Below, in pieces: positions 34,771 to 45,191 of a DNA stretch of 64,000 bases (position 1 is its first letter; every line of letters starts with the position of its first letter). This stretch comes from Rhizobium sp. N324. GTDB taxonomy: Bacteria; Pseudomonadota; Alphaproteobacteria; Rhizobiales; Rhizobiaceae. The position numbers and the translations under genes are program-made. The notes below the pieces were generated by a model that was not told where the DNA came from, ran no database searches, and was given only the letters and a program-made list of their open reading frames with translations. The stretch covers positions 2,545,001 through 2,609,000 of the forward strand of contig NZ_CP013630.1 in NCBI RefSeq assembly GCF_001664485.1. The letters are read 5' to 3'.

Positions 34771-36912
34771 ACCCCGCGCGCGGCCCGATCCGAGCACTTG
34801 AGAAGTCTCGCCGGCCACCGCCCTGGCGATTTCCTTGGCGAGCTGGGCCTGATCATAAGGTTTTCCCAACCTCGGAAGATCGATATCGGTGCCGGCGGGA
34901 AGATCGGCATAACCTGTCGCCAGCACGATCGGCAGCGCCGGATGAATGTCCCGCGCCGCCGCGGCGAGCTGTGCGCCGGTCATACCGGGCATCGAATAGT
35001 CGGTGATCACAAGATCGAACTGCTGACCGCTCCTGATCAGCTCCAGCGCCTGCGCGCCGGAATTTGCCTCGACGACCTCATGGCCGAGATCTTCGAGCAT
35101 GTCGACCGAGCTCATGGCGATCAAGGCGTCGTCGTCGACCAGCAGGATCTTCAGCCTGGATGCGGCCGGCGAAGCGGGCAGTTCGGGCTCGGCGCGCCGC
35201 TCGGGCCACCGTTCGGTCGCCGGAAGCCACAATTCCGCGGTCGTTCCCACCCCAAGCTGACTTTTCAGAATAAGTGCGCCATTGAGCTGAACGGCAAGAC
35301 CGTGGATCATCGACAATCCCAGGCCCGTGCCCTTTCCGAGTTCCTTGGTCGAGAAAAACGGATCGACGGCCTTCTTCAGCGTCTCCGCGTCCATGCCGGT
35401 GCCGCCGTCGGTCACCGCTAGGACAAGATAGGCTCCCTCGCCGAGATGGTCGTTACCACAGACGACCTCTTCCTCGCGCAGCGAAATGGACACGGCGCCC
35501 CCATCCGGCATCGCATCGCGGGCATTGACGGCAAGGTTGAGCAGCGCCAATTCGAGCTGGTTCGCATCAACCAGTGCCGGCGGCAATCTTGCCGGCAGGG
35601 TGGTTTCGATGCTGACCGAAGTGCCGACCGAGCGCCGCAGCAGGTCGTTCATGCCGGAAACCAGCTCGGCCAGATCGACGGGCTTGACCTGCAAATCCTG
35701 CTGTCTGGCAAAAGCCAGGAGCCGTTGCGTCAGCGCCGCCCCGCGGCGCGCGCCCTGAAGCGCCCCGTCGACGAGACGCGTCGCCTTGGCGTCTCCGGCC
35801 ACGTGTTTGCCGAGCAGCTCCAGATTTCCGAGAACGACCATCAGCAGATTGTTGAAGTCGTGGGCGACGCCGCCCGTGAGTTGACCGATCGCTTCCATTT
35901 TTTGGGATTGGCGAAGCTGCTCTTCGGCTCTTTCACGCTGTGCGACCTCTTCAAGCAGGGTCTGGTGGGCGGCATTGACCTCCCTGGTCCGCTCCCTGAC
36001 GCGTTCTTCGAGGGTTTCATTGAGCCGTCTCAGATTTTCCTCGATGGTCTTGCGGGCGGTGGTATCGGAGCAGACGCCGACGAGCTTCCTGGCGGAACCG
36101 TATCTGTCGGCATAAAGCTGGGCATGAACCTCGGTCCAATGCAGTGATCCATCAGGCCAGAGCGTCCTGTGCTCCAACGAATAGTCGCGGCCGGTATCGA
36201 TTGTCTGGCGCAGGCGCGCCAGCACAAAGTCGCGATCGTCGGGATGGATGCTTGCGATCAGATCGTCACGCGTCACCTCATCATCCGGCCCTCGGCCGAA
36301 GACTGCCTTACAGGTCGCCGAAGCCGACAAGACCATCGAGGACAGCTCCAGCTCCCACGCCCCGAGACGACCGGCGGCGAGCGCTGTCTGCAGCCGCCGC
36401 TCTCCCTCTCCCAAAGCTTCCAGCCGGGCGCGCGCTTCATACTGGCGAAGCCGCCCCTTCAGTGCGGTCCGCGCAACGCTGATGAAGGACGTGGCATGGA
36501 ACGGCCTCTCCAGAAAAGTCACGTTGCCGAGGAGCTCGGAAAGCCTGGCGGCGGCAGGATTTCGGTCAGGTCCGCCGCCACGCTGGGTGAGGACGATGAA
36601 CGGCAGATCGGACCAGCTTGGCTGAGCGGCAACCCATGCAGCAATCGGTGTCAGGTCACACCCGCGGACGGCCTCTTCCGTCAAAATGCCAACCGCGACT
36701 TCGTCGTCGAGGGATGATGCGAAAACAGTGAGGTCGGCAACAGCTATCGAGGCTAGTCCGGCCTCATCGGTCAACGATGCCGCGACCTGGGCGTCGCGTC
36801 CGGCCGGTGCGTAGATCAGCGCCTTCGGGTCTTGGAGATTAGGAATTGCCGCCGTCCTCGCTGTCAGTGGGCAAAAGCGGAGCGGTCGCTGCGACGAACT
36901 CCGGAACACCAC
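34705..36912 (-). CDS. Hybrid sensor histidine kinase with C-terminal receiver
   Basis: About 735 residues. Order: receiver-like N-terminal region lacking a clear phospho-Asp (ALIYAPAGRDAQVAASL to about residue 150), PAS_3 domain (GRLGAWELELS ... TTARKTIEENL), coiled coil, His-kinase core with GGVAHDFNNLL (His), NLAVNARDAMPDGG, GGTGMD and GKGTGLGLSMIHG, then a receiver (ILLVDDDALIA, phospho-Asp in VITDYSMPG, Lys in LGKPYD). No membrane segments. The GTG at 36912 gives a 74-base overlap with the KaiC gene; the real start could be slightly later, but no better codon exists before the domain. Likely partner of the KaiC-like ATPase. Confidence 0.88.
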   Translation of the reverse strand: MVFRSSSQRPLRFCPLTARTAAIPNLQDPKALIYAPAGRDAQVAASLTDEAGLASIAVADLTVFASSLDDEVAVGILTEEAVRGCDLTPIAAWVAAQPSWSDLPFIVLTQRGGGPDRNPAAARLSELLGNVTFLERPFHATSFISVARTALKGRLRQYEARARLEALGEGERRLQTALAAGRLGAWELELSSMVLSASATCKAVFGRGPDDEVTRDDLIASIHPDDRDFVLARLRQTIDTGRDYSLEHRTLWPDGSLHWTEVHAQLYADRYGSARKLVGVCSDTTARKTIEENLRRLNETLEERVRERTREVNAAHQTLLEEVAQRERAEEQLRQSQKMEAIGQLTGGVAHDFNNLLMVVLGNLELLGKHVAGDAKATRLVDGALQGARRGAALTQRLLAFARQQDLQVKPVDLAELVSGMNDLLRRSVGTSVSIETTLPARLPPALVDANQLELALLNLAVNARDAMPDGGAVSISLREEEVVCGNDHLGEGAYLVLAVTDGGTGMDAETLKKAVDPFFSTKELGKGTGLGLSMIHGLAVQLNGALILKSQLGVGTTAELWLPATERWPERRAEPELPASPAASRLKILLVDDDALIAMSSVDMLEDLGHEVVEANSGAQALELIRSGQQFDLVITDYSMPGMTGAQLAAAARDIHPALPIVLATGYADLPAGTDIDLPRLGKPYDQAQLAKEIARAVAGETSQVLGSGRARGSGLLFKADDRCDEIGDGACVV

Positions 36913-38350
36913 GAAGCACGCCCTGGAAACCGACGATGGGATCTCCGAATGTCAGGCCGCCAGCGTCGATCCGATATTCCCGGATGGTGTCCTCGTGGTG
37001 GCCGGTCCTTTTCTTGATGATGGAGACCGCCCGCCGCACGCGCCCGACCGCCTCGAAATATCGCAGCAGGATGACGGTGTCGGCGAGATAGGTCACATCA
37101 ACAGGTGCCTTCATGTCGCCGACCAGTCCATGCTGGGCAACGGTGAGGAAGGTGTTGGCGCCCTGCCTGTTCAGATACTGCAGCAGCTCGTGCATATGCA
37201 ATATCAGCGAATTCTCGTCCGGCATCGAGGCCTGGTAGCCGTTGATGCTGTCGATGACGACGGTCTTCGCTCCCGATCTGTCAACGGAAGCACAGACCCG
37301 ATGGGCGAACTCACCCGGTGACAGTTCCGCGGCATCGAGTTGCTCGATATGCAGCAGACCCTGATCCCTCAGGGCCTCAAGATCCATGCCGAGCGCTTTC
37401 AGGCGCGTGAAGAGCAAACCAAGCTCCTCGTCGAAGATGAAGGCAGCCGCCCGTTCGCCGCGTGCGATGGCCGCCATCAGAAATTGAAACGAGAAAGTAC
37501 TCTTGCCGGTACCGGCCGGACCCAGGATCAATGTACTCGACCCTCGTTCGAGCCCGCCGCCGAGAAGCAGGTCCAGCCGGGCAATACCGCTGGAAAGCTG
37601 ATTGCGAGCATAATTCGACCTGTGTTCGGCGGCGACGAGACGCGGAAACACGACGACACCGCCGGTCTGGATGGTGAAATCGTGATAGCCGCCGCGGAAC
37701 GCCTGCCCACGATATTTCGTCACCCGCAGGCGTCGCCGCTCGGCGCCGTAATTCGGCGCCAGCTCGTCGAGATGAATGACCCCGTGCACGACGCTGTGCA
37801 CTGTTTTGTCAAGCGTGTCGGAGGTCAGATCGTCGAGGAGAAGGACGGTCGCCCCTTGGCGCGCAAAATAATGTTTGAGCGCAAGAATCTGCCGGCGGTA
37901 GCGCAGCGAGCTCTGTGCGAGCAGCCTTATTTCGGAAAGGCTGTCGAGAACCACCCGGCTCGGCTTGACCCGCTCGAAGGCTGCGAAGATTTCTTGTGTC
38001 GACTCACCGAGTTCAAGATCCGACGAATAAAGCAGGCTCTGTTGCTGGTCGGCATCCAGCAGGCTTTCCGGCGGCACGAGCTCGAAGACTTCGATATTGC
38101 CGTCGACCACCATGCCGTGCGATGAGGCACCGGCCCTAAGCTCGCTCTCGGTTTCCGAAAGGGTGATGTAGAGCCCCTGCTCTCCGAGCCGCGCCCCTTC
38201 GATCAGAAACTGCAATGCGATGGTCGTCTTGCCCGCTCCGGGATTTCCCTCCAGGAGAAACACGTGGCCAGTGGAAAGGCCGCCCGCCAGAATTGTGTCC
38301 AAACCGGACACTCCGGTCCGGGCTTTCGTGGCAGGTGCCGCAGTATTCAT
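36839..38350 (-). CDS. KaiC-like circadian-clock-type ATPase, two KaiC domains
   Basis: A 503-residue RecA-fold protein with duplicated KaiC domains. Domain 1 Walker A GNPGAGKTT (residues 35-43) and acidic pair in LSETESE; domain 2 Walker A GPAGTGKST (near 279) and FIFDEELG. The remaining strands (VVLDSLSEIRLL, VVIDSINGYQASMP) fit. Alphaproteobacteria lacking full clocks carry such KaiC homologues beside hybrid histidine kinases, where they likely gate stress or diurnal signalling. No kaiA or kaiB is seen here. First gene of a two-gene operon overlapping the kinase. Confidence 0.92.
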   Translation of the reverse strand: MNTAAPATKARTGVSGLDTILAGGLSTGHVFLLEGNPGAGKTTIALQFLIEGARLGEQGLYITLSETESELRAGASSHGMVVDGNIEVFELVPPESLLDADQQQSLLYSSDLELGESTQEIFAAFERVKPSRVVLDSLSEIRLLAQSSLRYRRQILALKHYFARQGATVLLLDDLTSDTLDKTVHSVVHGVIHLDELAPNYGAERRRLRVTKYRGQAFRGGYHDFTIQTGGVVVFPRLVAAEHRSNYARNQLSSGIARLDLLLGGGLERGSSTLILGPAGTGKSTFSFQFLMAAIARGERAAAFIFDEELGLLFTRLKALGMDLEALRDQGLLHIEQLDAAELSPGEFAHRVCASVDRSGAKTVVIDSINGYQASMPDENSLILHMHELLQYLNRQGANTFLTVAQHGLVGDMKAPVDVTYLADTVILLRYFEAVGRVRRAVSIIKKRTGHHEDTIREYRIDAGGLTFGDPIVGFQGVLRGVPEFVAATAPLLPTDSEDGGNS

Positions 38351-38501
38351 GCATTGTTTCCTCAGTTTTAATGGGAATTAGCGGCGAGCGATGGAATGTC
38401 AAATCGCCGGTAGGCGTGATTTTGCTTCCGGTAAAAGCCGATCGATCGAACGCCTGCGGCTCGGATGCGCGCCCGTCCGCGCCGTTCGAAACTGCCGGCG
38501 T

Positions 38502-39395
38502 CTATCCTCGATAACGAAGCGCATCGACGACGACGGCAAAGGCCGGCGACGTGTGCCGGCGGCTCGGATAATAGAGATGATAGCCGGGAAACGGCAGGCA
38601 CCAGTCCTCGAGCACGCGCACCAGCCGCCCGTCGGCCAGATGCGCCGCGACCACGTCCTCCGGCATGTAGGCAAGCCCCAGGCCTGCCAGCACCGCGCTT
38701 AACCGCAGCGCTATATTGTTGAAGACCAATTGTCCTTCGACGCGAACCCTGAGTTCACGCCCGTCCTTCTCGAACTCCCAGGCATAGACGCTGCCATAGG
38801 TCGGCAGGCGCAGATTGATGCAATTGTGGTCGGTCAGTTCCTGCGGCGTCAGCGGCTTCGCCCTGGTGTGGAAATAGTCGGGAGCGCCGACCACGGCCAT
38901 GCGCATGTCCGGGCCGATGCGCACCGCGATCATGTCCTTCGCCACCTGTTCTCCAAGCCGCACCCCCGCATCGTAGCGCTCGGCGACGATGTCGGTCAGG
39001 CCGTAGTCGACGATGATTTCGACATTGATATCGGGATAATCAGCCAGGAGCTTTTCCAAGGCCGGCCAGAGTACGGCATCGGCCGCATGCTCGCCGGCAT
39101 TGATGCGGACGGTGCCGGCCGGCTTCTCCCGGAACGCGCTCAAGGCCGCAAGCTCGGTCTCGATCTCGTCGATGCGCGGGCCTATGGTAAGAAGCAGCCG
39201 TTCCCCGGCCTCCGTCGGCGAGACGCTGCGCGTTGTCCGTGTCAGCAAGCGCAGTCCAAGCCTTTCCTCCAGCCCGCGGATGGTGTGGCTGAGCGCCGAT
39301 TGCGAAACCCCCAGCTTGCCCGCCGCCTTGGTGAAGCTCTGCGCGCGCGCAACGGCAAGAAAGGCGATCAGGTCGTTGACGGCGGGACGCGACAT
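38502..39395 (-). CDS. LysR-family transcriptional regulator
   Basis: A 297-residue regulator. N-terminal helix-turn-helix QSFTKAAGKLGVSQSALSHT (about residues 19-38) and TRTTRSVSPTEAGERLL after it; a periplasmic-binding-like effector domain follows (VDYGLTDIVAERYDAGVRLG). Divergent from the cupin and aldo/keto reductase genes, with four tandem palindromes between, so these are the likely targets. This subgroup often sits next to aldo/keto reductases and oxidoreductases. Confidence 0.9.
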   Translation of the reverse strand: MSRPAVNDLIAFLAVARAQSFTKAAGKLGVSQSALSHTIRGLEERLGLRLLTRTTRSVSPTEAGERLLLTIGPRIDEIETELAALSAFREKPAGTVRINAGEHAADAVLWPALEKLLADYPDINVEIIVDYGLTDIVAERYDAGVRLGEQVAKDMIAVRIGPDMRMAVVGAPDYFHTRAKPLTPQELTDHNCINLRLPTYGSVYAWEFEKDGRELRVRVEGQLVFNNIALRLSAVLAGLGLAYMPEDVVAAHLADGRLVRVLEDWCLPFPGYHLYYPSRRHTSPAFAVVVDALRYRG

Positions 39396-39477
39396 TTATG
39401 AAATTTCCTCATGAGTTCTTGCCGTTTATACCACCTAATCACGACCGGGCCCACGCGCTAAATAGCTTCTCATCCCA

Positions 39478-39546
39478 GGCAGACATGTCTGCCCCCGGCG
39501 GACCTGTCCGCCCAAGCGACATGTCCGCCGAAGCGGACTGTCTGCC
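39478..39546. repeat. Four tandem imperfect palindromes in the LysR-cupin gap
   Basis: GGCAGACATGTCTGCC (39478-39493, perfect), GGCGGACCTGTCCGCC (39497-39512), AAGCGACATGTCCGCC (39514-39529) and a shortened AGCGGACTGTCTGCC (39532-39546). Spacing is 17-19 bases. They lie in the 192-base region between divergent genes, upstream of the cupin start at 39588, and may be stacked regulator sites or a small slippage array. Confidence 0.7.
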
Positions 39547-39587
39547 CCGGCGGAAACCGCACCCCAACAACAGGAAAGGAAGACGAG

Positions 39588-40986
<1,399 letters not shown>

Positions 40987-40991
40987 GAAAA

Positions 40992-41021
40992 GAAGCGGCC
41001 GCCATCGTTTGCGGCCGCTTC
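40992..41021. terminator. Bidirectional hairpin terminator
   Basis: GAAGCGGCCGC (40992-41002) pairs exactly with GCGGCCGCTTC (41011-41021) over an 8-base loop, in the 44-base gap between the convergent aldo/keto reductase and glutathione transferase genes. T-rich tracts follow on both strands (TTCTTC to the right, TTCTTTTCTC on the minus strand). Confidence 0.85.
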
Positions 41022-41030
41022 TTCATCGCG

Positions 41031-41666
41031 TCATCGTCTCGGCGCCGGCGCGTTCTCCTGGAAAGCCGGGATCGCCTCGAGCCTGCCGACAATCTCGGCA
41101 ATATTGGGCCACCGGGCGAGATCGAAGCCCATGCGGCGGGCGCTGATCGCCTGCGGGAAGAGAAAGATATCGGCAACGCCAGGCCGGTCGCCGATGGCGA
41201 AGACGCCCTGCCTCCGGCCGGCAATCATCGTCTCCACAGCTGCCATTCCCTCACCGACCCAATGGCGGCTCCAGGCGGCAATGGCATCGGCATCGGCCTG
41301 GAAGGTCGTTTTCAGATGCAGCCCGATCCGCGGCGGCAGCAGCGCATGGATCTCGGCTGCGATCGCCAGCGCGATCGACCGCGCCAGTGCCCGGCCCTCC
41401 GCTGTGTCGGGCAGCAGCGCCGGTTGCGGCTGGACCTCGTCGAGATATTCGACGATCGCCAGCGACTGGGTGATGAGAACGCCGTCATCCGTAAGCAAGG
41501 CCGGCACCAGCCCTTGCGGATTGACGCTGCGATATCCGTCCTGCCGGCTCTCGGCCTCTTCGCCGAGAATGCTGACCGGCAGCGCCTCGGCCGTCAGCCC
41601 CTTCAGGGCGAGCGCGATGCGAACTCTTGAGGTCGCCGAGGAAATTTCATTCTGATAGAGTTTCAC
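41031..41666 (-). CDS. Glutathione S-transferase, maleylacetoacetate-isomerase-like (zeta class)
   Basis: A 211-residue GST. SSATSRVRIALALKGL is the zeta-class active-site region, SVNPQGLVPALL and ITQSLAIVEYLDE the glutathione contacts; the C-terminal domain has DRPGVADIFLFPQ. Zeta GSTs isomerise maleylacetoacetate in tyrosine breakdown, but no other homogentisate genes are here, so another substrate is possible. Start is a GTG at 41666 with GGAG in front. Confidence 0.87.
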   Translation of the reverse strand: MKLYQNEISSATSRVRIALALKGLTAEALPVSILGEEAESRQDGYRSVNPQGLVPALLTDDGVLITQSLAIVEYLDEVQPQPALLPDTAEGRALARSIALAIAAEIHALLPPRIGLHLKTTFQADADAIAAWSRHWVGEGMAAVETMIAGRRQGVFAIGDRPGVADIFLFPQAISARRMGFDLARWPNIAEIVGRLEAIPAFQENAPAPRR

Positions 41667-41814
41667 AGTCTTTCTCCCTGATGGCCTGAAACGAAACCGT
41701 GGATGCCGCCGTCACGAGGCCGGCAAGCGGCGAAGGTTCCCGCGAGCTTACGTCGTAGATGCAGGGCGCGGCGAAAACCGCCCCTCCCAGAATGCAGATG
41801 ATCATCAATCGCAT
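41647..41814 (-). CDS. Possible small exported protein of 55 residues
   Basis: An ATG at 41814 has GGAGG at ideal distance. The peptide starts MRLMIICILGGAVFAAPC, resembling a signal peptide or membrane anchor, then a short hydrophilic tail with two Cys in all. It overlaps the start of the glutathione transferase by 20 bases, so coupling is possible. No family recognised and no second line of support. Confidence 0.35.
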   Translation of the reverse strand: MRLMIICILGGAVFAAPCIYDVSSREPSPLAGLVTAASTVSFQAIREKDCETLSE

Positions 41815-41982
41815 CAAATCCTCCATGGCTGCTGCCGCGACCGGCTTGAACGGAGTGTGTTTGACCGACTGTTGTATCCGGCATGTTTCCGACATCGGCC
41901 GTGATGTCACAAAACGTAGCATCCGTTATCCAGGGTATTTTCCCATACAAGAAACGCCGGAAACTCTCCGGCGGCCCCATCG

Positions 41983-43305
41983 TCACCGAAGAGTGATTTC
42001 CGCCGCCAGCCCGCCGCCGGGGCGATTGTAGAGCCGAAGGGATCCGCCGATTTTGGCGGTCAGCTGCTGGGCGATCGCAAGACCGAGACCGGTGCCGCCG
42101 GTCTCCCGGTTGCGGGATTGCTCCAGCCGGAAGAAAGGCTGCATGGCGGCTTCGAGCATCTCGTCAGGAATTCCAGGCCCCCGATCCATCACGGTGATGA
42201 CGACATCGTTTTCCGCGTTGTGCCCGACGCTGATTTCGGCAGCACCCGCAAACTTCAAGGCATTGTCGATGAAGTTCGACAGGATACGGCGAAGAGCGTG
42301 CGGCTTGGTCGAGGCGGCGCCCTGAACCGGCCCGACGACCGTCACCGCCTTGCCGGTGTCCTGGTAGTCGTAGGCTATGCTGTCGATGAACGAGGCGAGA
42401 TCGATGCGGGCATTATTCTCGCCGCTGCCGTGGGCGCTGCGCGCATAGGCTATGCCGTCCTGGACGAGGCGCTGGATCTCGCCGAGATCATGTATCAGCT
42501 TGTCTTTCTCGGGCGAATCCTCCGCCATATCGGCGCGCAGCCGCATGCGGGTGATCGGCGTCTGCAGGTCGTGCGAGATGGCCGCCAGGATCTGCACGCG
42601 CTCCTCGAGATAATGGGCGATCCTCTCCCGCATCGCGTTGAATGCCCTCGCCGCATGCGCGACCTCGCTCGGACCGGCCTCACTCAAGGCGGAACCGTCC
42701 TTGTTGGGATCGAGGGCATCGGCGGCGGCAGCAAGCGTGCCGAGCGGCCGGATCGCCTGGCGAACCGCAAACCAGGTGCAGAGGATGAGCAGCAGCATCT
42801 GGACGATGAAGACATAGGGCAGCCATGCGGCGATCGGCATGACGCCCTTCGGGGTGACGTCGATCGTCAGCGGGCTTCCGTCGCTCAGCGTCAGATGCGC
42901 CTGCAACCGGTTCACCTCACCTGGTATCCGTTCGATGCTGATCGGAAAACGATGCCCGATCGCCTCCTCGATCTTGCCTGATATCTCCGCCCCCTTGCTT
43001 GATGTGTCAGGCACCCCGGGAAGTCCGGTCCCGAGCACGAAACGGTAGTTGCCCCGGCTCAGCCGATCCAGAAGATCGCCGCGCTCGCCAGGCGGGAGCC
43101 GGTCGAGAACGGCGATCGACGTTGCAACGTCATTCTCCAGCGTGCCGAGCATCACAGCTTTGGCCGACATGGTGCGCTCCATGTAGAGCACGCCGAAGGA
43201 CAGCCCGTAGGCAAGGGCGAGACCGATCAGAAGGATGAGGAAGATCCGCGACCGCAACGTCCTCGGCCATACAGAACCCACCAACGAAGGGATGGCCGCC
43301 CTCAT
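41983..43305 (-). CDS. Membrane sensor histidine kinase (EnvZ-like)
   Basis: A 440-residue sensor. Two membrane helices (about residues 20-42 and 163-184) enclose a periplasmic loop of some 120 residues; HAMP follows, then HisKA with ISHDLQTPITRMRLR (phospho-His), N box NFIDNALKFAG, G boxes DRGPGIPDEM and GGTGLGLAIAQQL. The start ATG at 43305 overlaps the response-regulator stop (ATGA); the longer frame upstream is a shadow of that gene. Signal unknown. Confidence 0.93.
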   Translation of the reverse strand: MRAAIPSLVGSVWPRTLRSRIFLILLIGLALAYGLSFGVLYMERTMSAKAVMLGTLENDVATSIAVLDRLPPGERGDLLDRLSRGNYRFVLGTGLPGVPDTSSKGAEISGKIEEAIGHRFPISIERIPGEVNRLQAHLTLSDGSPLTIDVTPKGVMPIAAWLPYVFIVQMLLLILCTWFAVRQAIRPLGTLAAAADALDPNKDGSALSEAGPSEVAHAARAFNAMRERIAHYLEERVQILAAISHDLQTPITRMRLRADMAEDSPEKDKLIHDLGEIQRLVQDGIAYARSAHGSGENNARIDLASFIDSIAYDYQDTGKAVTVVGPVQGAASTKPHALRRILSNFIDNALKFAGAAEISVGHNAENDVVITVMDRGPGIPDEMLEAAMQPFFRLEQSRNRETGGTGLGLAIAQQLTAKIGGSLRLYNRPGGGLAAEITLR

Positions 43306-44042
43306 GGACGCAGCTCCGTGATTTCGACCGGAACCGAAAATACATAGCCTTCGCTGCGCACCGTCTTGATGTAGGTCGGTTCGCGCGCATCGTCGCCCAG
43401 CCGCTGGCGCAGCCGGCTGACCAGGAGATCGATCGAACGATCGAAGAGATCGGCGTCGCGGCCCTGCGTCAGGCTCAGAAGCTGATCGCGATTGAGCACC
43501 CGCTGCGGATGATCGATGAAGACGCGAAGCAGCCGGTACTCGGCGCCGCTGAGTGCAATCGCCGTCCCCTCCTTGTCGAGCAGATGCCGGGCGACCGTGT
43601 CGAGCCGCCAGTCGCCGAAGCTCAGCAGCTGCCCCGCTTCGCTGATCTGCAGGTTGGGCGGCAGCATGCGCGTGCGCCGCAGCACCGCCTTGATGCGGGC
43701 CAGCAGCTCGCGCGCGGCAAAGGGTTTGGCGAGATAGTCGTCGGCGCCCATCTCTAGCCCGAGGATCCTGTCCATCTCGTCGGTGCGCGCCGTCAGCATC
43801 AGGATCGGGATGGCCTTGTGCCGGCCGGAGCGCAATTCGCGGCACAGCACCAGCCCGTCGTCGCCGGGCATCATCACGTCGAGCACGATCAGGTCGACGG
43901 CGTTGGCTTCGAGAAAGCTGCGCATCTGCCGCCCGTCCGCGGCAACGCTGGTCCTCAGCCCGTTCTTCTGCAGATAGCCCGAGACCAGCTCGCGGATTTC
44001 GCGATCGTCATCGACGACCAGGATGTTATCGACATGATCCAT
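43302..44042 (-). CDS. OmpR-family response regulator
   Basis: A 246-residue two-domain regulator: receiver with acidic pocket VVDDDRE, phospho-Asp in LIVLDVMMPGDDG and Lys in YLAKPFAARELLARI, then a winged helix with LSGAEYRLLRVFIDHPQ and RSIDLLVSRLRQRLGDD. The ATG at 44042 starts MDHVDNILVVDDD; the frame upstream is not family-like. First gene of the pair with the EnvZ-like kinase, 114 bases downstream of the hydrolase gene, all leftward. Confidence 0.94.
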   Translation of the reverse strand: MDHVDNILVVDDDREIRELVSGYLQKNGLRTSVAADGRQMRSFLEANAVDLIVLDVMMPGDDGLVLCRELRSGRHKAIPILMLTARTDEMDRILGLEMGADDYLAKPFAARELLARIKAVLRRTRMLPPNLQISEAGQLLSFGDWRLDTVARHLLDKEGTAIALSGAEYRLLRVFIDHPQRVLNRDQLLSLTQGRDADLFDRSIDLLVSRLRQRLGDDAREPTYIKTVRSEGYVFSVPVEITELRP

Positions 44043-44156
44043 ATGTCCGTATTCCCTTACCGATAGAAGCAGTCGCGCCCTTCGCCTCGACATGGAGGCG
44101 CTGACGCGACCTACGCATATTCCGCCGGACGGAGCAATGCGGCCCCGCGCCTGCGA

Positions 44157-45191
44157 TCAGAAGCGGTCGACGTCGATGACCGCCTGCGCAAAAGCCTGCG
44201 GTGCCTCTTGCGGCAGGTTATGCCCGATGCCGCCGCCGATCGTGCGATGCTCGTATCGGCCGGAGAACTTTCCGGCATAGGCGGAGGGCTCCGGATGCGG
44301 CGCACCGTTTGCATCCCCCTCCATGGTGATCGTCGGCACCGAGATCATCGGCAATCCGGCAAGCGTCTTTTCATAGGCATCGTATTTGGCCTCGCCTTCG
44401 ACAAGCCCGAGGCGCCAGCGATAATTGTGAATGACGATCGCGACATGGTCGGGATTGTCGAAGGCGGCGGCCGACCTGTCGAAAGTCGCATCGTCGAAAT
44501 TCCACTTCGGCGAAGCCGTCTGCCAGATGAGCTTTGCGAAATCATGCGTATTGCTCTCGTAACCGAGCCGCCCACGTTCGGTTGCAAAATAGAACTGATA
44601 CCACCAGGCCAGTTCCGCCTTGGGCGGCAGCGGCTTGAGGTTGGCCTCCTGGCTGCCGATCAGGTAGCCGCTCACCGAGACCATCGCCTTGCAGCGCTCC
44701 GGCCACAATGCCGCCATAATGTTGGCCGTCCGCCCGCCCCAGTCATAACCGGCAATGACCGCCTTCTCGATATCGAGCGCATCGAGCAGCGCGATCATAT
44801 CGGCGGCGAGCGCCGACGGCTGACCGTTGCGCGGTGTCTGGTCGTCCAGGAAACGGGTCGTGCCGTAACCACGTAGATAGGGCACGATCACTCTATAGCC
44901 TGCCGAGGCCAGCAGCGGCGCAACATCGACGAAACTATAAATATCGTAGGGCCAGCCATGCAGCAGCAGAACAACGGGACCATCCGCGCTGCCGGCCTCG
45001 GCATAACCAATATCGAGCACGCCCGCCTTCGCCTGCTTCAGCGCTTCAAAAGACGTATTGGTTCCGGCCTTCACGGCCGGCAGCGCCGACTGGGCGACGG
45101 CTGTGCCGGCCACGCCGAATTCGACGGCAGCAAGGGCGATTGCCGTCATGCCGAAGAAGCGGCGGCGGTGATGGTTGATTTGCTCTGACAT
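44157..45191 (-). CDS. Tat-exported epoxide-hydrolase-like alpha/beta hydrolase
   Basis: A 344-residue protein with a twin-arginine leader (HHRRRFFGMTAIAL, residues 7-20; hydrophobic stretch to about 34, AVAQ end). The core shows LLHGWPYD (oxyanion region), GYDWGGR with Asp as nucleophile, as in epoxide hydrolases and haloalkane dehalogenases, and GHNLPQE with the catalytic His. Folded export to the periplasm is implied. Divergent from the DipZ-like gene and upstream of the two-component pair on the same strand. Confidence 0.88.
   Translation of the reverse strand: MSEQINHHRRRFFGMTAIALAAVEFGVAGTAVAQSALPAVKAGTNTSFEALKQAKAGVLDIGYAEAGSADGPVVLLLHGWPYDIYSFVDVAPLLASAGYRVIVPYLRGYGTTRFLDDQTPRNGQPSALAADMIALLDALDIEKAVIAGYDWGGRTANIMAALWPERCKAMVSVSGYLIGSQEANLKPLPPKAELAWWYQFYFATERGRLGYESNTHDFAKLIWQTASPKWNFDDATFDRSAAAFDNPDHVAIVIHNYRWRLGLVEGEAKYDAYEKTLAGLPMISVPTITMEGDANGAPHPEPSAYAGKFSGRYEHRTIGGGIGHNLPQEAPQAFAQAVIDVDRF

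Noticed and set aside
39478..39546. Possible CRISPR array from the four regular repeats
   Set aside because: Repeats are 16 bases with almost no spacers, and no cas genes are present.
41983..43845. A 620-residue kinase reading with an extra Arg/Ala-rich N-terminus
   Set aside because: The extra part is antisense-like out-of-frame reading of the response-regulator gene; the ATG at 43305 overlapping its stop is the natural start.
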